This document shows positions 60,992 to 64,000 of a DNA stretch of 64,000 bases, in pieces. Below the pieces are notes generated by a model, which saw nothing but the letters and a program-made list of their open reading frames with translations, was not told the DNA's origin and ran no database searches. The translations under genes and the position numbers were made by a program. Position 1 is the stretch's first letter. Every line of letters begins with the position of its first letter. The DNA comes from Pseudomonadales bacterium. GTDB taxonomy: Bacteria > Pseudomonadota > Gammaproteobacteria > Pseudomonadales > Azotimanducaceae. The stretch is taken from contig JANQMF010000102.1 of the NCBI GenBank assembly GCA_028280225.1, positions 1-64,000 on the forward strand, written 5' to 3'.

Positions 60992-62491
60992 TTGGATCGC
61001 ACCCTTACCAACTTCATCCGGGCGCTGCGTACAGCGGATGTGCGCATCTCAACCGCTGAAACCCTGGATGCCATGAATACCGTTGAACTGGTGGGGTACC
61101 GCGACCGGGAATTTCTGAAACACTCCCTTTCCCTGGTGCTGCCCAAAACCGCGGACGAGAAAGAAACCTTTGACAGTTGCTTTGATCAGTTTTTTCGCTT
61201 TGAGGATGTCAGCTCACAACAGAATCCGGAGCACGAGGGCAGCGACACGGGTGACGACCAGGCCGGCGGGGACAGCGGTGAAGGTGGCGGCAGCGGTGAT
61301 CGCCAACCCGGTCAACCGCCAACGGGAACCAACAGCGGCAAAAAGAAGTCCAAGGCCAAGAAACCCAACAACAATCTTTACGAAGAAGAGGAAGAAGAAG
61401 ACCTGGGTCCCGGGGACATGGCTGAAGCAGCCAGCGCTCTGGGTCAGTTGTTGATGAAAAATTCCATGGTTGATCTGAGTATGGAAATGGCCAAGGCGGG
61501 AGAAGAAGTAGGGGTGCGCGACATCCAGATCTTTACCCAGAAGGGCCTGTACACCCGACGCATCATGGACGCCATGGGCCTGGCTGAGCTTAACGGTGAA
61601 ATCGGACAGCTGCGCCAGCACCCGCAAATCCCCTCCCGCCGTCTGGGACAGGAGTTAAAACGCCGCCGGGACTTTCTGCGCGAACAGGTCAGGGATTACG
61701 TCGAGCGCCAGTTTCTCTTAAACGCAGACGTTTCCGGCAAAAAGCTCAGGGAAGAACTGCTGCGCAAGGTAAAGTTGTCCAACGTTGAGCACCGCAATTT
61801 CCGCCTGATTCAGGAAATTGTCTACAAGATGGCCAAGAAACTCACCACCATGCATTCGCGCCGGAAAAAAGTCTACAAGCGCGGGCAACTCAACGTGCCC
61901 CGGACCCTGCGGCACAATATGGCTTTTGACGGCGCCATATTTGATCTGCATTGGAAGTCCGTAAAAATTGACCGCCCCAAGGTTTTTGCCATTTGTGACG
62001 TATCCGGCTCGGTGGCCAGTTATGCCCGTTTCATGTTGATGTTTTTGTATAGTCTGGAAGAGGTGATGCCCAAGGTGCGCAGCTTTGCCTTCTCGTCAGA
62101 TCTGGCGGAGGTCACCAGCCTGTTCCAGCGTGACAAAATTGAGGACGCAATCGCCAAGGTCTTGCGGGACTACAGCGGCGGCTCCACCGACTACGGCCAG
62201 GCGCTGCTGGATTTCAAAAACCTTTGTCTGGACGATGTTGATAATCGCACCACCATCATTATTCTGGGGGATGCCCGGAATAACTACGGCGACCCCCATG
62301 CAGAGGTATTAAAGGAAATTTATGACCGCAGCAAACGTGTGATCTGGCTTAACCCCGAAGCACGCCTTTCCTGGAATACCGGCGACTCGGAGATGCGCCG
62401 TTATCAAGCCTACTCACACCAGGTGGATGAATGTAACAGCTTAATGCACCTGGAACGCGTGGTCGGCAACTTGTTGCGTCAGGTCACCTGA
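60992..62491 (+). CDS. VWA domain protein, CoxE-like
   Basis: The 499-aa protein starts at TTG four bases after the MoxR stop. An N-terminal helical domain (TLTNFIRALRTADVRISTAE) is followed by a low-complexity acidic and Gly-rich linker at about 75-150 (GDDQAGGDSGEGGG, NNLYEEEEEEDLGPGD), a helical middle and a C-terminal VWA domain with MIDAS ligands DVSGS (about 334-338) and GGSTDYGQALLDF. It is the usual partner of the preceding ATPase. The client is unknown. Confidence 0.92.
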   Translation: MDRTLTNFIRALRTADVRISTAETLDAMNTVELVGYRDREFLKHSLSLVLPKTADEKETFDSCFDQFFRFEDVSSQQNPEHEGSDTGDDQAGGDSGEGGGSGDRQPGQPPTGTNSGKKKSKAKKPNNNLYEEEEEEDLGPGDMAEAASALGQLLMKNSMVDLSMEMAKAGEEVGVRDIQIFTQKGLYTRRIMDAMGLAELNGEIGQLRQHPQIPSRRLGQELKRRRDFLREQVRDYVERQFLLNADVSGKKLREELLRKVKLSNVEHRNFRLIQEIVYKMAKKLTTMHSRRKKVYKRGQLNVPRTLRHNMAFDGAIFDLHWKSVKIDRPKVFAICDVSGSVASYARFMLMFLYSLEEVMPKVRSFAFSSDLAEVTSLFQRDKIEDAIAKVLRDYSGGSTDYGQALLDFKNLCLDDVDNRTTIIILGDARNNYGDPHAEVLKEIYDRSKRVIWLNPEARLSWNTGDSEMRRYQAYSHQVDECNSLMHLERVVGNLLRQVT

Positions 62492-62504
62492 GTAAGGGTC
62501 TACT

Positions 62505-64000
62505 GTGAGTGAAGCACACCTAAACTCAAAAGCAGAAGACGCAGACTCGGAACAGAACTTTGCCAGAAGTGCCGGCCGCCAGCTGTTGGTATTTGCACTG
62601 CTCGCCGTGGTCTTTCTGGGTGCGCTTATGTGGGGTCTACAGACCCTGGCCAGTATGGTGGGCTCCAGTACCGCCAGCGCCCAGGCTATCGACTACGACA
62701 ACCACATTATTACCATCGCCATCCGCGAAGAACCCCCCCAACTGGATTCCACCCGGGCCACGGATGTCAGCTCCGGCATGATTCTGGGTCACCTTATGGA
62801 AGGGCTGTTGCGCATGGATCTCAACGACCGCCTGGAACCCGCCATCGCCGAGCGCTGGGAACTCACCTCAGCCGGGGCAAAATTCTGGTTGCGCAAAAAC
62901 GCCAGGTGGAGCGACGGCAAACCCATTACCGCACATGATTTCAGCTTTGCCTGGCGCACCGTTCTGGATCCGGCCACCGCGTCGCGCTATGCCTTCCTGT
63001 TGTACCCGATAAAAAACGCCCGGGCCATCAACGAAGGTAAACTGCCGCTTTCGGCATTGGGGGTACGCACCCCGGACGCCCACACCCTGGAGGTGGACCT
63101 GGAAAATCCTACCCCTTATTTTGACAAGATGGTCACCTTCCAGACCTACTTCCCCCTGCGGGAAGATTTTTATCGTTCCACCCAGGGTAAGTACGGGGCG
63201 GATGCGGATAAGTTACTTTCCAGCGGGCCCTTTATCGCCACCAGTTGGATACACGGCGCCAGCATGTATATGGAGAAGAACCCCTACTATTGGGACGCTG
63301 AGCGCATCAAGTTGAATGCCATTAACGTCGGCTATATCACCAGTGATCCGGGTGCTACCCTGAACTTCTTTAAGGATAACAAAATTGCCTACACCACCCT
63401 GGGGGCGGAGGATCTGGCAGAAGCCCTGCAACAGCGGTGGCACATACAACGGGAACAGGATGGTGCGGTATTTTATCTTGAGTTTAATCACCGCAACGAC
63501 CGCCTGACCCGAAACAAAAACTTACGCAAAGCCATGCAACTGGTCCTGGATATGGATGAACTGGTGTACAAGGTGACCAAGCTGCCCGGGTACCTGCCCG
63601 GCGAGTCGCTGTTCCCGGTGTGGCTGATGGGTGTCAACGACTACTTTCGCAAAGAGCATCCCGCCCCCAAGGTGCGGCTTGATGTGGAAAAGGCCCAGGC
63701 CCATCTTCAGCTGGCCAAACAGGAGCTGGGGTTGGAAACCTGGCCGCAGCTTGTCCTGCTCAGCGGTGACAATCCTCTGTCCAACATTCAATCCGAGTGG
63801 ACCCAGGGGGTTTTTAAATCCAAGCTGGGACTGGATCTGAAAATAGATAAACAAATATTTAAACAGCGCCTGGAAAAGATGCACGCCGGCGACTTTGATA
63901 TGGTGTTAGGCGGATGGGGACCGGACTATGACGACCCGCTGACCTTTGGTGATTTATTTGCCTCCTGGAACATCCAGAATCGGGGTGAGTATGCCAATGC
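62505..64000 (+). CDS. Membrane-anchored OppA-like solute-binding protein (3' end outside window)
   Basis: A GTG at 62505 opens a frame that runs through the right edge without a stop (at least 498 codons). A charged N-terminus and one membrane helix (LLVFALLAVVFLGALMWGL, about 28-46) anchor it. Then comes the family-5 extracellular binding-protein fold: NHIITIAIREEPPQLDSTRA, HLMEGLLRMDLNDRLEPAIA, KPITAHDFSFAWRTVLDP, LSSGPFIATSW and AMQLVLDMDELVYKV. These proteins bring oligopeptides or other solutes to an ABC importer, presumably encoded downstream. There is no lipobox, so the anchor is an uncleaved helix, which is unusual for Gram-negative OppA. Confidence 0.88.
   Translation, partial: MSEAHLNSKAEDADSEQNFARSAGRQLLVFALLAVVFLGALMWGLQTLASMVGSSTASAQAIDYDNHIITIAIREEPPQLDSTRATDVSSGMILGHLMEGLLRMDLNDRLEPAIAERWELTSAGAKFWLRKNARWSDGKPITAHDFSFAWRTVLDPATASRYAFLLYPIKNARAINEGKLPLSALGVRTPDAHTLEVDLENPTPYFDKMVTFQTYFPLREDFYRSTQGKYGADADKLLSSGPFIATSWIHGASMYMEKNPYYWDAERIKLNAINVGYITSDPGATLNFFKDNKIAYTTLGAEDLAEALQQRWHIQREQDGAVFYLEFNHRNDRLTRNKNLRKAMQLVLDMDELVYKVTKLPGYLPGESLFPVWLMGVNDYFRKEHPAPKVRLDVEKAQAHLQLAKQELGLETWPQLVLLSGDNPLSNIQSEWTQGVFKSKLGLDLKIDKQIFKQRLEKMHAGDFDMVLGGWGPDYDDPLTFGDLFASWNIQNRGEYAN

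Noticed and set aside
1-64000. tRNA, rRNA or CRISPR arrays
   Set aside because: No cloverleaf-like, ribosomal or regularly spaced repeat sequences were seen in the intergenic regions.

Overview
The window looks like chromosomal DNA of a Gram-negative gammaproteobacterium, probably marine or environmental. Supporting signs are moderately high GC, dense genes on both strands, DUF6491 and DUF6316 family proteins, lipoprotein and outer-membrane style signal peptides, an OxyR with cysteines at E. coli positions and an eukaryote-like IleRS2. I cannot name the genus from sequence alone. I saw no rRNA, tRNA, CRISPR array, integrase or complete insertion sequence.

Layout. 1-1.7 kb: 3' part of the end-joining ligase LigD. 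1.8-3.4 kb: an AT-richer accessory pair (AbiEi-like regulator plus a short AbiEii-like nucleotidyltransferase) behind two identical 17-bp palindromes. 3.5-13.7 kb: NUDIX, DUF6491, sirtuin, two glutathione transferases, a Na+/solute symporter, a 2-oxoglutarate dioxygenase, a large exported DUF3604 protein, a HIT hydrolase and an XRE regulator ending in a 35-bp palindrome. 13.9-20.3 kb: a GGDEF diguanylate cyclase and a three-gene Gld-type ABC system whose permease is fused to a GldG-like part. 20.4-30.2 kb: hydrolases, NnrU, TM2, MAPEG, thioesterase, NUDIX, Hsp70-like protein, CoA-transferase and MsrA. Within this block, 21948-23021 reads as one AhpD-like gene with an in-frame TGA where the second active-site cysteine is expected, i.e. 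a likely selenoprotein.

30.4-40.4 kb: a Sel1-repeat protein, tRNA 2-selenouridine synthase MnmH (a second selenium link), a cobalt-type nitrile hydratase operon (beta, alpha, activator) preceded by a GH78-like protein lacking the family's catalytic acids, a hydrolase/LysR pair, a candidate small RNA in the only gap over 300 bases, and a Rieske oxygenase-like protein with reversed domain order. 40.4-48.9 kb: IleS2, DUF6316, LLM oxidoreductase, GlsB-like protein, type I IPP isomerase and HMG-CoA synthase (mevalonate route), and an EamA transporter.

49-53.7 kb is an oxidative-stress block: rubrerythrin behind a Fur-box-like site, a CCG-domain Fe-S protein, DUF3501 and convergent OxyR, then a pseudouridine synthase and an LRAT-like protein. 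53.9-58.7 kb is methionine-centred: cytochrome c, omega-amidase and methionine aminotransferase on one side, an ArsR-methyltransferase fusion (SahR-like) and adenosylhomocysteinase on the other, around a perfect 28-bp palindrome. 58.7-64 kb: TesB, a 49-aa protein, MoxR ATPase, a VWA protein and the start of an OppA-like binding protein running off the edge.

The strongest discovery candidates are the AhpD-like selenoprotein with its downstream hairpin, the C-rich-loop small RNA candidate, the AbiE-like pair with paired operators, the GH78-like pseudoenzyme beside nitrile hydratase and the reversed-order Rieske protein.
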